From an uncultured Eubacterium sp. (GTDB taxonomy: Bacteria > Bacillota > Clostridia > Lachnospirales > Lachnospiraceae), in assembly GCF_937958975.1 (NCBI RefSeq), contig NZ_CALGRE010000023.1, positions 1-64,000 of the forward strand: a stretch of 64,000 nt of DNA. Reading direction: 5' to 3'. The position numbers and the translations under genes were made by a program. The notes below the pieces were generated by a model. That model was not told the DNA's origin and searched no databases. It worked only from the letters and a program-made list of their open reading frames with translations. Below, piece by piece: positions 9,192-18,210 of the stretch. Position 1 is the stretch's first letter, and each line of letters opens with the position of its first letter.

Positions 9192-10787
9192 TTAATTCTT
9201 TCTAAATTCCATAAACTCAAGCCCCTCGTTTCTCTCAAGAGTCATTCGAATGGACCACTCATTTGTAAACAATATCAATGGATTATCTTTCATATCTTTT
9301 ACCTTTTTTGTATCACTTGGGCATTTGAGACCATTGACATCTAAACCGGTATCCTTTATCCACCGAATATGGCCATACGGAAGCGGGTCTAGTCTCACAT
9401 CACAGCCATACTCATTTTCCATTCTATATTTTAAAACATCAAACTGAAGTACCCCTACTACCCCAACGATTATTTCTGACATTTCCAAATTATAATCCTG
9501 AAAAATCTGGATGGCTCCTTCCTGAGCTATCTGAGTTACACCTTTCATAAACTGCTTGCGCTTCATGGAATCAAGCGCTACAAGCCGGCAGAAATGTTCC
9601 GGTGCAAACGTAGGTATTCCCTCATAAGCAAATTTTTTTCCCGGAGTACAAATAGTATCTCCAATAGAAAAAATTCCCGGGTCAAAAACGCCCATAACAT
9701 CTCCGGCATACGCCTCCTCAATAATACTTCTATCCTGTGCCATAATCTGCTGAGGACGGGATAACTTCATTTTTCTTCCACTCTGTACATGATATACATC
9801 CTTAGACGAATCAAACCGACCGGAACATATTCTCATAAAAGCAATTCTGTCATGATGTGATTTATTCATATTTGCCTGAATTTTAAATACAAATCCTGAG
9901 AACGGCTCTTCTATAGGATGAATTAATCCCTTGTCTGACATTCTTGGCAAAGGAGATTCCGTCATCTTAAGAAAATGCTCTAAAAATGTCTCAATACCAA
10001 ATGTGGTAAGTGCAGAGCCAAAAAATACCGGTGACAGTTCCCCACTATCTACAAGCTCCTGACTTAAAGGTTCGCTTGCACCATCCAGAAGTTCTGCATC
10101 TTCCACAAGCTGCTCATATAATTCCTCACCTATTTCCTCTTTCAGTTTTTCATCTTCTATCTCATAAGTAGTCTCCGCTGCACTTTTTGCACCGCCTACT
10201 GAAACTGCCTGAAACATTGAAACTTTCTTTGTATTTCTGTCAAAGACACCTTTAAATCTCTTACCGGAACCAATAGGCCAATTAATCGGACAGGTTTTAA
10301 TTCCGAGAACATTCTCTATTTCTTCGAGCAGCTCATATGGGTCTCTCGCCTCAAGGTCCATTTTGTTTATAAATGTAAAAATCGGGATATGCCTCATTAC
10401 GCAAACCTTAAAAAGTTTAATAGTCTGTGCCTCAACACCCTTAGATGCGTCGATGACCATAACCGCTGAATCCGCTGCCATCAATGTACGATAGGTATCC
10501 TCAGAAAAATCCTGATGTCCGGGAGTATCTAAAATATTAATACAATACCCATTATACTTAAACTGCAACGCAGAAGAAGTTACGGAAATTCCCCTTTCCT
10601 TTTCTATATCCATCCAGTCGGACACAGCATATTTAGAGTTCGCCTTTCCCTTTACGGAACCTGCGGTATTAATAGCCCCTCCATACAATAAAAACTTCTC
10701 TGTAAGAGTTGTCTTACCGGCATCCGGATGTGAAATAATTGCAAAAGTCCTTCGGTTTTCTATTTCTTTTTTTAAATTTTCTTCCAT
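9192..10787 (-). CDS. prfC: Peptide chain release factor 3
   Basis: The product has 531 residues, the normal length. GTPase motifs are in order: SHPDAGKTTLTEK (P-loop, near residue 20), DTPGHQDFSEDTYR (G3), and NKMDLEARDP (G4). EF-Tu-like domain II and the RF3 C-terminal domain follow (FDPGIFSIGDTI, VGVLQFDVLKYRMENEYG). RF3 is a ribosome-bound GTPase that recycles RF1/RF2 after termination. The start at 10787 follows GGAGGCACAAA; a longer frame upstream reads as Arg- and Ser-rich non-protein and is rejected. Confidence 0.96.
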   Translation of the reverse strand: MEENLKKEIENRRTFAIISHPDAGKTTLTEKFLLYGGAINTAGSVKGKANSKYAVSDWMDIEKERGISVTSSALQFKYNGYCINILDTPGHQDFSEDTYRTLMAADSAVMVIDASKGVEAQTIKLFKVCVMRHIPIFTFINKMDLEARDPYELLEEIENVLGIKTCPINWPIGSGKRFKGVFDRNTKKVSMFQAVSVGGAKSAAETTYEIEDEKLKEEIGEELYEQLVEDAELLDGASEPLSQELVDSGELSPVFFGSALTTFGIETFLEHFLKMTESPLPRMSDKGLIHPIEEPFSGFVFKIQANMNKSHHDRIAFMRICSGRFDSSKDVYHVQSGRKMKLSRPQQIMAQDRSIIEEAYAGDVMGVFDPGIFSIGDTICTPGKKFAYEGIPTFAPEHFCRLVALDSMKRKQFMKGVTQIAQEGAIQIFQDYNLEMSEIIVGVVGVLQFDVLKYRMENEYGCDVRLDPLPYGHIRWIKDTGLDVNGLKCPSDTKKVKDMKDNPLILFTNEWSIRMTLERNEGLEFMEFRKN

Positions 10788-10913
10788 TTTGTGCCTCCTA
10801 ATGCTTCGAATAAATATTCTTGCACTTCTGGCGGAAGCACAAACCCAAAGCATACATTCTTACTCTACTATTTTTCGTACCGCGTTTTATTATATACAAT
10901 TCCTTTTATTTAC

Positions 10914-12572
10914 TCAAGAATTTTCAATAATATGGTTCTTTTTCATAACCCCCTCCACACAGCATACAACAGTAAAAACTGCTTTCTTTTGTTCTTCAGT
11001 CAGTGGCTGCAACATTTCTCTTTTCATCATTTCCTCTATTACATACGGAATCATTACAGCATCGGAAAAACCGCCGCTATTATTATATTTCACTAACTCT
11101 TCTAAATGTTTTGGATATTTCTTCTTATTTATCTCAAATCTTTTCTCGTTAAAGTTTCTTCCCTCTTTCCAAACCTCATCCGGTATTTGAACATATTTTT
11201 TAATATGTTCATCCATAGCTTCTTCCAAATGATTTGACTTTGAGTTCAGTGTAACAACCTGTATTTTTTCATCTAATACATATCCTTTTTGACATAAATT
11301 TGTGTATCGCTCCATCTGCATCTTATTCCTGTCATATCCATTTTCCATATATGAATATAAATTGTCCCAATCCTCATGTGCATTTACGCGCCAATCAATT
11401 TCTCTGTCACTAAATCTGCAATTACACTGTACCACCTGCATTTTTAGCTGTTCATCTCTCCATACCTGTTCAAACATATATCCACAACAACTATATTTAT
11501 CCTCTCTTATTGGAGTACAATCATCTGACAATGTTGCATATGCAATAAAATGTCCACCATCCGGTCTCTTAACAGCAAACCTATCCCAATCGCTCCACAT
11601 ATTTTCGCACAAATTCTTTATAATAAGCATTACCAAATTATATTTAATAAAATTTTTGTCATTACCCGGACACTGAAATCCCCAGTAGTCCTCTGCTCTG
11701 TCAAAATCTTTAAATACTTTATTAAAAAGATTGTCACACAAAAATCTCGCAGCCTTTTTATTTAAATCTATTTCTGTTCCGTCAAATAACCTATAATCTG
11801 TTATACACATGTTTGTCAAAAATTTAGGATTTTTGCTGTTATCTATCTGGTCAATATACCCCCACGCAACCAGTTTTTTTAATTCTCCTTCTATATAGGC
11901 TATCGGAACCTCTATATCCCCGGCTATTTCTTCCATATTCTTTGCTTTATAATAACAACTCCAAGCAATATTTTGCTTTAATCTGCTATCAAACATATCC
12001 TTTGTATCTCCACTCGTTCCCGGTGTTCCACTATGACCCATCCCTATAAATTTTATAGGGTTAATACTTAAATTTTGAACCTTTTCCATCTTTATTTTCT
12101 CCTTTAAATTCATTTTAGCATCTGATAAATGCCATTTTACTGTTCCGGAAGAAATATTTAATTCTTTTGCAATACGTTGAATTGCCATATTCTTATAATA
12201 CTTCATATAAATAATTGCTCTTTGGCGTTCTGATAACAGACCTATCTGCTGTCTAAGTTTCCGATAGGTCTCCTGCTCTTCCAATCTTACAAAATTTCTG
12301 TCAATTATTTGATGTTGAATATTCATTAAATCTAAATGTTTATGCTGATTTTCTCTGTTCAAATACCTTGCATACACATTTTTTGCAATTCGATAAACAT
12401 ATCCATCCGTATTTGCAATTGTTTTCGCATTTATCAGGGATTTGTACAATTCACACACTATATCTGCTGCTAATTCTTCTGCATCTGAAATATTATGCAT
12501 TTTGTCCATCGCAAAACCAAATATTTTCTTCTGATATTTTAATACCAATGCATCCGCATTTGTTTTATTCAT
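10914..12572 (-). CDS. ECF-like sigma factor with a long C-terminal extension
   Basis: The product has 552 residues, about three times the usual size. Residues 5-165 are a normal sigma region 2 (FGFAMDKMHNISDAEELAADIVCELY, broken here for family comparison only) and region 4 (LSERQRAIIYMKYYKN, IAKELNISSGTVKWHLS). A linker around residues 175-190 (GHSGTPGTSGDT) leads to a winged-helix-like stretch (NMEEIAGDIEVPIAYIEGEL) near 213-245. About 300 residues of unrecognised, Trp- and Cys-containing sequence follow. CGGAGG lies before the ATG. No anti-sigma gene adjoins, so regulation may be built into the same chain. The call is firm for the sigma part; the role of the tail is unknown. Confidence 0.85.
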   Translation of the reverse strand: MNKTNADALVLKYQKKIFGFAMDKMHNISDAEELAADIVCELYKSLINAKTIANTDGYVYRIAKNVYARYLNRENQHKHLDLMNIQHQIIDRNFVRLEEQETYRKLRQQIGLLSERQRAIIYMKYYKNMAIQRIAKELNISSGTVKWHLSDAKMNLKEKIKMEKVQNLSINPIKFIGMGHSGTPGTSGDTKDMFDSRLKQNIAWSCYYKAKNMEEIAGDIEVPIAYIEGELKKLVAWGYIDQIDNSKNPKFLTNMCITDYRLFDGTEIDLNKKAARFLCDNLFNKVFKDFDRAEDYWGFQCPGNDKNFIKYNLVMLIIKNLCENMWSDWDRFAVKRPDGGHFIAYATLSDDCTPIREDKYSCCGYMFEQVWRDEQLKMQVVQCNCRFSDREIDWRVNAHEDWDNLYSYMENGYDRNKMQMERYTNLCQKGYVLDEKIQVVTLNSKSNHLEEAMDEHIKKYVQIPDEVWKEGRNFNEKRFEINKKKYPKHLEELVKYNNSGGFSDAVMIPYVIEEMMKREMLQPLTEEQKKAVFTVVCCVEGVMKKNHIIENS

Positions 12573-12664
12573 TGAAAACCTCCGATAGTTAACCTAATCT
12601 GTGCACAGTTTTTTTGTTTTCATATATATAGTGTAGAATTTTTGGAAACGGTTGGGTAAAAAAA

Positions 12665-12916
12665 TTATTTCTTTTCCTTATGAGCTGTTATGATTGTATA
12701 ACTGTATGCATTTACTGTTATAACACAACCATCAATATGGATATACCAATTTTTCCCGGTTCTTGTAATCATTGCGTTCGGTGATTCTATTTTGGTCTTA
12801 CACCATTCAACTACATTATCTGTATCTAACAATAAATTTTTCTTAATTCTTACAACCCCTAATTCCGTTGTATGCAGTTTGTCCAAATGAACAAGCAGGT
12901 CTTGTTTTTCATGCAT
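12665..12916 (-). CDS. Small protein resembling DUF3781
   Basis: The product has 83 residues with no signal peptide or membrane helix. The middle reads DNVVEWCKTKI then ITRTGKNWYIHIDGCVITVNAYSYTIITAHK, which resembles DUF3781 proteins, often found beside AraC-type or GNAT genes in Firmicutes. GGAGG precedes the ATG at a slightly long spacing. It diverges from the AraC-GNAT gene across a 192-base gap that holds both promoters. Function unknown. Confidence 0.7.
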   Translation of the reverse strand: MHEKQDLLVHLDKLHTTELGVVRIKKNLLLDTDNVVEWCKTKIESPNAMITRTGKNWYIHIDGCVITVNAYSYTIITAHKEKK

Positions 12917-13108
12917 TGTTTACTTACCTCCATTACTTTAGTGTGTAGATTTAATAATCACTTCGAAAACTTTTTATTTAAGATATCAGTTTTATTGTAA
13001 CATAAGAGTAAATAATAACAATTATTATAAACCTGTAAAAACCGCAATAAATATTAAAACAATTATGACTTTATTGTTTATAATTTAATCTGAAAGGAGG
13101 ATGCTGAA

Positions 13109-13984
13109 TTGCAGAACAATATTGAAAATATTATTACTGTTATTGATCACATAGAAAATAATTTGAATGAAAAATTAAATCTGACTTCTATTGCCAATGC
13201 CGCAGGATATTCAAAATACCATTTGCATCGTATGTTCCAAGATACAGTTGGTCTGTCCATACACGATTATGTCAGGCGCAGACAATTAACTGAAGCCGCG
13301 AAACTGCTTGTGTTCTCTAATAAATCCATATTAGAAATTGCTTTTTTGTCTGGATATGATAGTCAACAGGCTTTTACGACAGTTTTTAAGCAAATGTATA
13401 AAAAATCACCAAATGAATATCGGTTAAATCAGGAATTTTATCCCTTGCAGCTTAGATTTATTTTGAAAAAAGAATTAGCTACAACATCACCATCAGATGA
13501 TATAAAGGCTAATATTACATTGGCCACGATATCGGATATTCCTTTATGGTTAGATTTAGTTCATTTAATTATCGATGGATTCCCCAACCTAAAGGAAGAT
13601 GAATATTTAGAATATTTGAAAAAAAGTATTTATGAAAATCGTGCTTTTATTTTAAAAGACAAACATATTGCCATTGCTGTCATGGCAATTAACTATGATT
13701 CTAAAAGTATTGATTTCTTTGGTGTTCACCCACTATATAGAAAATGTGAAATTCCAAAATTGTTTCTTGAAAAAGTAATGAATGAGTTTTTAAAAGGAGA
13801 AGAAATAAGTATTACAACATTTCGTGAAGGTGACAAAGCTGATACCGGTTATAGGAAAACTTATAAAGAATTGGGATTTGCAGAAGCCGAATTACTAATT
13901 GAATTTGGGTATCCTACACAACGGCTTGTCCTAACACCATTGACAGGAGGAAATAAAAATGAATCCATCCGAAAACAATCTTAA
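13109..13984 (+). CDS. AraC-family regulator fused to a GNAT-like domain
   Basis: The product has 291 residues. Residues 1-105 form a two-helix-turn-helix AraC domain (LTSIANAAGYSKYHLHRMF, then ILEIAFLSGYDSQQAFTTVF, the classic second recognition helix). Residues 125-285 resemble an acetyltransferase of the GNAT fold (AIAVMAINYD, GVHPLYRKCEIPKLFLEKVM, YKELGFAEAELL). The start is TTG at 13109, 8 bases after GGAGG; there is no ATG in frame nearby. It overlaps the MATE pump gene by 26 bases, so the two are translationally coupled. The regulator plausibly controls the pump, with the GNAT-like part as ligand sensor or modifying enzyme (inference). Confidence 0.88.
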   Translation: MQNNIENIITVIDHIENNLNEKLNLTSIANAAGYSKYHLHRMFQDTVGLSIHDYVRRRQLTEAAKLLVFSNKSILEIAFLSGYDSQQAFTTVFKQMYKKSPNEYRLNQEFYPLQLRFILKKELATTSPSDDIKANITLATISDIPLWLDLVHLIIDGFPNLKEDEYLEYLKKSIYENRAFILKDKHIAIAVMAINYDSKSIDFFGVHPLYRKCEIPKLFLEKVMNEFLKGEEISITTFREGDKADTGYRKTYKELGFAEAELLIEFGYPTQRLVLTPLTGGNKNESIRKQS

Positions 13985-15305
13985 TCCTTTGGCTCAAAAT
14001 TTCTCACTATTTTCTTTACTGCGCTTTGCATTTCCTACCATTACCATGATGTTGTTCATGGGATTATATACGATAATAGATACTATTTTTGTATCCAGAT
14101 TTGTCAATACAGATGCCCTATCAGCAATCAATATTGTCTGTCCTGTGATAAACCTAATTGTTGGTCTGGGTACAATGATTGCAACCGGTGGAAGCGCTAT
14201 TGTAGCAAGAAAACTTGGGGCCGGTAACATGAAAAGAGCCAATCAGGATTTTACACTTATTGTTATATTTGGGGCTGTTTTATCATTTCTCCTCATGACT
14301 TTAGGAATTATTTTCATTGATAAAATTATTTGGAGATTGGGTGCAAGCGAAGTATTGTTCCCTTACTGTAAAGATTATCTTTTTATCATTTTACTATTCA
14401 CTCCTGCAAGTATGTTACAGGTATTGTTCCAAAATTTAATTATTACTGCCGGAAAACCTGCATTTGGAATGTTTCTATCCTTGGGAGCTGGTATAATTAA
14501 CATTATGTTGGACTATATTTTTATAGTTCTTTTCAATTTAGGCATCATAGGTTCCGCACTCGGTACAGGTATCAGTTATATGATTCCATCCATTTTAGGA
14601 ATTCTGTTTTTCGCTCATGAAAAAGGGGCCTTATCTTTTGAAAAGCCCGTTATAGATTTCTCTGTATTAACAGAAAGTTGTATGAATGGCTCATCAGAAA
14701 TGGTAAGCCAGATTTCAACAGCAACTACTACTTTGTTTTTTAATCTTACTATGATGGAACTGTTGGGTGAAAGCGGCGTTGCCGCAATCACAATTATTAT
14801 CTATACCCAGTTTTTACTGACTACTTTGTATATTGGTTTTTCAATGGGGATAGCACCTATTATCAGCTTTAACTTTGGAGCAAAAAATTACACTTTTTTA
14901 AAGAAAATTTATAAGATATGTATATCCTTTGTTACATTTAGCTCTATATTGATTTTCCTGCTTTCTATAATATTGAAAAATTCATTGATACAACTTTTCA
15001 CGACAAATGAAACAGATATTTATCAAATTACAGCAACAGGATTCCGGATATTCAAATACAGTTTTTTGTTTTCCGGATTCAATATATTTTCTTCTGCTTC
15101 TTTTACAGCACTATCCGACGGAAAGATATCCGCAATCATTTCTTTTTTGAGAACATTCGGTTTTATTATAATTAGTTTGCTCGTCTTTCCAATATTTCTT
15201 GGTATAACAGGCGTTTGGCTGGCTGTTCCAATAGCGGAATTCTTAACCTTTTGTATCGCAGTATTTTTGATTTGGGTTCATAGAAAAAAATATCAATACA
15301 TATAA
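13959..15305 (+). CDS. MATE-family multidrug efflux transporter
   Basis: The product has 448 residues and twelve predicted membrane helices, the usual MATE length. The N-terminal half has the family pattern (LRFAFPTITMMLFMGLYTII, FVNTDALSAINIVCPV, and GGSAIVARKLGAG). MATE transporters export cationic drugs or metabolites in exchange for sodium or protons. The start follows GGAGGAAATAAAA and lies inside the end of the AraC-GNAT gene. It converges on pfkA with only 8 bases between stops and no visible terminator hairpin. Confidence 0.92.
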   Translation: MNPSENNLNPLAQNFSLFSLLRFAFPTITMMLFMGLYTIIDTIFVSRFVNTDALSAINIVCPVINLIVGLGTMIATGGSAIVARKLGAGNMKRANQDFTLIVIFGAVLSFLLMTLGIIFIDKIIWRLGASEVLFPYCKDYLFIILLFTPASMLQVLFQNLIITAGKPAFGMFLSLGAGIINIMLDYIFIVLFNLGIIGSALGTGISYMIPSILGILFFAHEKGALSFEKPVIDFSVLTESCMNGSSEMVSQISTATTTLFFNLTMMELLGESGVAAITIIIYTQFLLTTLYIGFSMGIAPIISFNFGAKNYTFLKKIYKICISFVTFSSILIFLLSIILKNSLIQLFTTNETDIYQITATGFRIFKYSFLFSGFNIFSSASFTALSDGKISAIISFLRTFGFIIISLLVFPIFLGITGVWLAVPIAEFLTFCIAVFLIWVHRKKYQYI

Positions 15306-15313
15306 CAAAGTAC

Positions 15314-16288
15314 CTATTCTGACAACCTTAAACTCATCTCATATTGGAATGAGTCCAGCTTATTGTTTTCAATTGTCAATGATTCTGCAACATCATAGTC
15401 TACCAGTAAATCATTTTTGATTGCAACAATGCGGTTCTCTTTTCCCTGCTTTAGGATTTCCACTGCATAGGCTCCCATCAGTGAGCCATACATTCTATCT
15501 TTTGCTGTTGGACTTCCGCCCCTTTGAATATAACCTAACACAGATACTCTGGATTCAATACCTGTTTTTTCACGAATCATCTCTGCTAACTCCGGAGCAT
15601 CTGTCACACCTTCTGCAACAACCACCAGGTAACTGTCCCGACCGTCTGCATGTCGTCTCTTGATGGCATCGGTTACGCTGTCATAATCTCCATTCCATTT
15701 TTCCGGAAGGATAATCGCATCTGCCGAAGTTGCCATGCCAGCCCATAATGCAATATAGCCACGTTTTCTTCCCATCACCTCGACAACACTGCATCTGCCA
15801 TGAGAAACCGAGGAATCTCTTATCTTATCAATAGCCTCAGTAGCTGTATTTGCCGCTGTATCAAATCCCAATGTATATTCCGTACATGCCACATCTCTAT
15901 CAATCGTTCCCGGAATACACACAATGTTTATGCCCTGTTCCCGAAATTCTATCGCTCCACGCAGCGTCCCGTCTCCTCCAATTGCAATAACAGCATCTAC
16001 ATTGTTTTTATTTAAATTCTCTGCCGCCAGTTTTCTATATTCCTTTTTAAGAAATCTTTCACTTCTGCTGGTATAAAGAAACGTGCCTCCCTGATTATTA
16101 ATATTTCGTACATCTTCTAATCCGAGTGGCTTCGTTTCCCAGTCAATGAGTCCATCATACCCACGAAAGATTCCTACAACTTCAATGCTCAACTGGTATG
16201 CACTGTACACTACAGCACGAATTGCTGAATTCATTCCGGGTGCATCACCACCGCTTGTTAAAACAGCTATTTTTTTTATATTATTCAT
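15314..16288 (-). CDS. pfkA: ATP-type 6-phosphofructokinase
   Basis: The product has 324 residues, normal length. The ATP loop LTSGGDAPGMNSAIR is at residues 10-24, and IGGDGTLRGA near 103 has the Gly typical of ATP-dependent rather than pyrophosphate-dependent enzymes. The catalytic region reads PGTIDRDVACTEYTLGFDTA near 124; the usual sequence is TIDNDI, so an Arg replaces the Asn beside the catalytic Asp. VEVMGRKRG and the C-terminal RGGSPTAKDR motif are intact. It phosphorylates fructose 6-phosphate in glycolysis. It may be a second, diverged PFK copy. It ends with TAG. Confidence 0.93.
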   Translation of the reverse strand: MNNIKKIAVLTSGGDAPGMNSAIRAVVYSAYQLSIEVVGIFRGYDGLIDWETKPLGLEDVRNINNQGGTFLYTSRSERFLKKEYRKLAAENLNKNNVDAVIAIGGDGTLRGAIEFREQGINIVCIPGTIDRDVACTEYTLGFDTAANTATEAIDKIRDSSVSHGRCSVVEVMGRKRGYIALWAGMATSADAIILPEKWNGDYDSVTDAIKRRHADGRDSYLVVVAEGVTDAPELAEMIREKTGIESRVSVLGYIQRGGSPTAKDRMYGSLMGAYAVEILKQGKENRIVAIKNDLLVDYDVAESLTIENNKLDSFQYEMSLRLSE

Positions 16289-16389
16289 CTGCTATCTCCC
16301 TTACGTTTTCTTTTATATCTTTAAAAATAAATATATAACTGCAAAACTTTTCATATACTATTTTAAAAATTATATCACGCATGTATAAA

Positions 16390-16662
16390 TTATGCCAAAA
16401 AACCAAAAAACAGTGCCATCAAGCAGCATATAACAAAACCAATCGCTGCACTTCCAAACACAAGCAGCACTTTTTGATATGGTCGCTTTCCAAATTCCTG
16501 CTGCGTTTCCAACTCATCTAACCGCTTTCCTTCCGTAAAAGCAACAATTTCCTTATAGGTAAAAATGTGATTATCTTTTTTAACCTTTTCCACTTTCAAC
16601 GCAAAATACATTGTTACTGTAAATAATATTCCCCATGGAATGAGTCCATACCAATTCATCAA
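16390..16662 (-). CDS. Small two-helix membrane protein, unknown
   Basis: The product has 90 residues (TTG at 16662, ATG at 16659) and hydrophobic segments at both ends (WYGLIPWGILFTVTMYFALK and VLLVFGSAAIGFVICCLMAL) around a charged middle. Neither start has a ribosome site. A strong AAAGGAGGG lies further up at about 16694-16700, 7 bases from an in-frame ATT at 16686. Starting there adds eight residues that complete the first helix. The true start may therefore be ATT or a mutated ATG. A competing 37-codon frame after the same ribosome site begins directly on it and is unlikely. Confidence 0.6.
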   Translation of the reverse strand: MMNWYGLIPWGILFTVTMYFALKVEKVKKDNHIFTYKEIVAFTEGKRLDELETQQEFGKRPYQKVLLVFGSAAIGFVICCLMALFFGFLA

Positions 16663-16952
16663 TACCGCAAGTGGAACAGCCGAAATATTTCATCCCTCCT
16701 TTTATCTGGCTCCTTATTTTCGTACTCTTGAACCACCCTAACCTTATCACCCGGAAGGTAAAGTTTCTATCAAAAGGCTTTGACATTTACCCAAAATCAT
16801 GTGTCAAAATGATTTGACATTCAATTTTAGCAGCAATTCAAGCAACAAAAAATCACCATTGTAAACTTAAACTTGGTATCACAAGATAAATCTCTCCTGA
16901 ATAAAAGCATAATTCAAAGAAAAAATATATGCAATGAGACAGTTTAAAAATT

Positions 16953-18158
16953 TTAAAACTTTTTCTTTATGCGATATTGGTATGTAGGTATCTTTTGCAA
17001 TCCTTTCCCTAATATCCGATTGCTCAGATATTTTATTTTTCCATTATCATAAATCTTTACCGTGAGTATATGGCTCATCACCGAATCATTTTTTAACATA
17101 TCACACACAGCATCAATCTGAATTGAAAGTGTACCATCTTTGTTTTTCTTTATCTTCGTTATTTCCGGCATTGCATAGCCAAATGCATTTGGTGTATAAT
17201 TCATACAACCCAGCCTACACCATGCATACGTTTTTCGTTTCTCGTCATACATTGCATATTTTTGAAGTTGCCGTTTGTTCACAGGCAGACACTCCATCAT
17301 CAATTTTTCAAATTCTTCTTTGGGGATTCCCTGTCGATAAGTCTCACCGTTCAATTTTTCTTGATATTTCATATAATAAAGATATTCATAGAGTCCGGTA
17401 TAATCCAATTCTTCTAAGTTATCTGCATCCCAATTAGAACAAAGCAAATTATTCCCCTGATACCCTAACATTTCCAAATATTTTGAAGATATCTCATCAT
17501 ATCTTTTTTTTATTGGTTTTACCCGAATCATACAATTTCCGTCCATTACTTCTGTCAGTTCGGGCGGTTCAGGCGTGCATATTTCATAACAAAACCATCC
17601 TTTCTTTGTGTACTCCCATTTCTTTATTTTATTATAAAAAGTATCGGAAACTATCGGAGTGTTATCCTCACTCCATGTACAATTTGTATATAGATAATAC
17701 ATATCTTTTCCATCAAAAACAAATTTATTTCTTGCCACACCACCCTTTGAATTTATCTCATAATACACAATATTTCCTTTATGTCCATTTACTGACTGCT
17801 CTAAAAACTTTTCCATTTTTTCATAATTGCTCATACCTTTACTACTGTAATAATATACCGGATAATCTTCCCTTTTTAATACATTCACCATTTCCAATGC
17901 AGTCTCGTCCAAAACAGACACATTGCTTGCCGCCCCTTTATCACATTCCAAATAAATCTTTTTTATCTTCTCCATTATCTTTTTACATTCGGATTCTGCC
18001 TCCTCTTTTTCTTTTTCATTAACCGAAAGATTATATCCATTTACAGAAATATTCTCATGAATAACAGAGCTTTTTTTTTGCAAGCTTCCCATATTTTTAC
18101 ATCCTAATAATGACAATAAAATAAAAATTATAATAATAAAAATTATTTTTTTTCTCAT
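16953..18158 (-). CDS. Lipoprotein downstream of the PBP2a-like gene, unknown function
   Basis: The product has 401 residues. A lipoprotein signal peptide ends in LSLLGC (lipid-modified Cys 19). The mature part is mixed alpha/beta with many Tyr, Lys and Cys and resembles Lachnospiraceae lipoproteins of the DUF6070 type (weak recollection). It starts 52 bases after the transpeptidase gene with no terminator between, so it should be made from the same beta-lactam-responsive promoter. It may help the resistant transpeptidase or sense the wall (inference). The ATG is preceded by GGAAAGGTAATAGG. Confidence 0.7.
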   Translation of the reverse strand: MRKKIIFIIIIFILLSLLGCKNMGSLQKKSSVIHENISVNGYNLSVNEKEKEEAESECKKIMEKIKKIYLECDKGAASNVSVLDETALEMVNVLKREDYPVYYYSSKGMSNYEKMEKFLEQSVNGHKGNIVYYEINSKGGVARNKFVFDGKDMYYLYTNCTWSEDNTPIVSDTFYNKIKKWEYTKKGWFCYEICTPEPPELTEVMDGNCMIRVKPIKKRYDEISSKYLEMLGYQGNNLLCSNWDADNLEELDYTGLYEYLYYMKYQEKLNGETYRQGIPKEEFEKLMMECLPVNKRQLQKYAMYDEKRKTYAWCRLGCMNYTPNAFGYAMPEITKIKKNKDGTLSIQIDAVCDMLKNDSVMSHILTVKIYDNGKIKYLSNRILGKGLQKIPTYQYRIKKKF

Positions 18159-18210
18159 TTGGTACCTATTACCTTTCCATCTATTATATTCTTTTGTTTT
18201 GCAATAATAT

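Noticed and set aside
16580..16693. 37-codon Cys-containing frame starting MKYFGCSTCG
   Set aside because: Its ATG touches the ribosome site with no spacing, and it overlaps the better membrane-protein frame.
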